Of a stretch of DNA of 64,000 nt, positions 62,301-64,000 are shown one piece after another. Position numbers and translations under genes: made by a program. Source of the DNA: Mesaphorura yosii. Its lineage: Eukaryota > Arthropoda > Collembola > Poduromorpha > Tullbergiidae. The notes beneath the pieces were generated by a model. The model was given only the letters and a program-made list of their open reading frames with translations, searched no databases and was not told the DNA's origin. The stretch covers positions 1-64,000 of the forward strand of contig WIXG01000184.1 of assembly GCA_009869945.1 (NCBI GenBank). Reading direction: 5' to 3'. Each line of letters starts with the position of its first letter. Position 1 is the stretch's first letter.

Positions 62301-64000
62301 AGAAAATGTCATTCAAGAAATCGAGACACCCAGATTCTTCTTACAATTTACAGTCTACAACCACTTTTTTACTGACTGACTGAGTTCCGATGAATTGCCC
62401 ATTCAAACAACCGTACATTTTGTATTCAGGTGCAAGAAGTCTTCAATTCTTTATTATTCGAAATATTCGAAATGCAGTAAAGTATCCGTTGTTTACTTCT
62501 TCGATGGACATGCCCAACAAATTACTGTTACGCGTCTCGACAGGAGAAGCGGTTTTCTCATTAAATTCTTAATGTCTTTTGGAAGGCCATCTTAAGATTC
62601 CAGAACAGATTCGTTGTCTTTGAAGAAAAGAAGAGTTCTACGTGCTCATTTAGGAGGCAGTTCGTGGTAAGCTGCCAAATTCTCAGTTTATATTTTTGTG
62701 ATCGATGATAGGTTTCTCATGTTAGAAAAGTTCAATCCGGTCTTCAGGTTTTTGCTTGTTTACTCTCATTTTATTTGAAGTTCGGTAAAGTCAGTAGGTA
62801 ATGAAATGGCTTGCCTTTTATATCCAAAAAAACTCGCTACTTGCTAGAGTTCAGTTCTTGATACATGAAAACCTGAGCAGCTAATCCTGGACGTGTTTTC
62901 GTACTTATACAATTTGAGTCATCTACGACCGCGACGAGATCTCCGTGCATGAGTTGGGTCTGATAAACGATAAGCAAATAATTCATTTCAAATGATATTG
63001 ATAATAATCCATGATCTGCTGTCTGCTGCACTCATGAAGCAGTTTGTTGCACTGGATAAATCATACCAACAAACGTCACGATTTAATCGGTCATTTCAGG
63101 CGTCTGAGCTCTCGGATGTCAGCTCAGACGGAGAGATAAATAAAAATCTTAAATTCTTTGCATTGAGATCTAGCTGGACGCAGTAGTGCAACCACGTTTC
63201 ATGTCTACCGGCACCGTTAGCAAGAGGTTGTGATCTTAATTCTAAATTTAAAGCATCTGTGCATAGCACTTAAAGACACGGACGAATGTGGAATCTAAGT
63301 CTTGTGTAACAGTAATGTCTTGACCATGCTCTTTCGTAGTGGAAAAGATTGCTCAACAACGGCGTTCAATGCTAAATATGTTACAGTGTTCAATACCATC
63401 ACATTTAGCTTTCTTTGGTAAAGAGATGTACGCCCATTGCCCACGCCATTATTTTATTGTTCGTGTGCGACTCAATTTAGCGAACCTGAATTACTATGCG
63501 TTTATGTGTTGGCTTGGAGCAGAAAGAGTGAAATATTCCACCTGCATTCATTTTCACAAAGGTATGTCATTGCTCGAGGCTGTGTTGAATGAATCTGAAT
63601 AAGTGCCCGAGAGGAAAGGAATTTTTCACACAAGCCCTTAATCCGACGATATGATTCCTTATGTATACTGAATTTTGTAATTTTAAAATCATAAATATTC
63701 ATGGTGCTAATACCAAGAGCGTTCGCCTCCAGGGAAAAGGCCAATGGCCTACCTCACTCATGTGCAACAGTCGTGATTTTTCTCACCAATGCGTACCACC
63801 TTCTGCGCTGTACCTCGCCAGTGCAAAGCGTTGCAATGATATTGTAAATATTGCAATTTCTTTGATGTGGACTTGAATTTCACCATTTGCGCTTGCATGT
63901 GAGCCTTGAGATCAGCACCATATTTCTCTCCTCTTATTGTGTGCATTTCTGCAAATAAAATCTATATAAAACCCTGTCGTGAAATTGCTAATTTGATACC
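59321..64000. other. 4.7 kb without a recognised gene
   Basis: The TAF10 poly(A) signal (59401-59406) lies at the left. The rest has scattered short open frames without family resemblance or convincing splice structure, and an 8-bp CAGGCCGC repeat at about 60180-60205. It may be intergenic, or an intron or UTR of a gene starting beyond the window. Confidence 0.4.

Overview
This is eukaryotic, animal nuclear DNA. All larger genes are split by GT-AG introns, mostly 60-110 bp, with AATAAA-type poly(A) signals and TATA/initiator promoters. The proteins are metazoan: diacylglycerol lipase, a multidomain acetyl-CoA carboxylase, parvin, TAF10, MTCH2 and a WSCD-type sulfotransferase. The partial AA15-type polysaccharide monooxygenase and the insect-like ACC and DAGL sequences point to an arthropod. 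The very short introns would suit a small crustacean such as a cladoceran, but the species cannot be fixed from the sequence alone.

Layout. 0-1.3 kb: palindrome-rich edge, the last exon of an AA15-type LPMO (+, with a one-base frameshift near its end) and a convergent gene (-) for a secreted precursor with repeated, furin-like bounded peptides. 2.5-5 kb: TMEM258 and GDP-L-fucose synthase (+). 6-25.4 kb: DAGL (+), with a TATA promoter, an 8.95 kb first coding intron holding two inverted-repeat elements, and a pair of small in-frame exons. 25.4-30.3 kb: no gene recognised. 30.3-42.5 kb: complete acetyl-CoA carboxylase (+), 33 coding exons plus a 90-nt cassette exon encoding a membrane-spanning segment. 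43.5-46.3 kb: an EPHX4-like epoxide hydrolase (+) converging on a WSCD-type sulfotransferase (-). 47.0-47.7 kb: a broken intronless RING/coiled-coil copy (-). 48.5-50.5 kb: MTCH2 (+). 51.1-51.4 kb: a second small secreted protein (-) built like the first. 52.8-54.1 kb: an unrecognised acidic Ser-rich protein (+). 55.5-57.5 kb: parvin (+). 58.4-59.3 kb: TAF10 (+). 59.3-64 kb: nothing convincing.

These are independently transcribed genes and not one pathway. Lipid handling recurs (ACC makes malonyl-CoA, DAGL makes 2-arachidonoylglycerol, an epoxide hydrolase), and TMEM258 and GDP-fucose synthase both serve glycosylation. This proximity is probably incidental.

The strongest points for follow-up are the alternative membrane-anchor exon in the single ACC gene, which resembles the logic of vertebrate ACC2, and the tandem-peptide precursor at the left end. 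Exon boundaries were worked out by eye from splice consensus, reading phase and remembered family sequences. For every multi-exon gene the summed exon lengths keep one open frame from start to stop.
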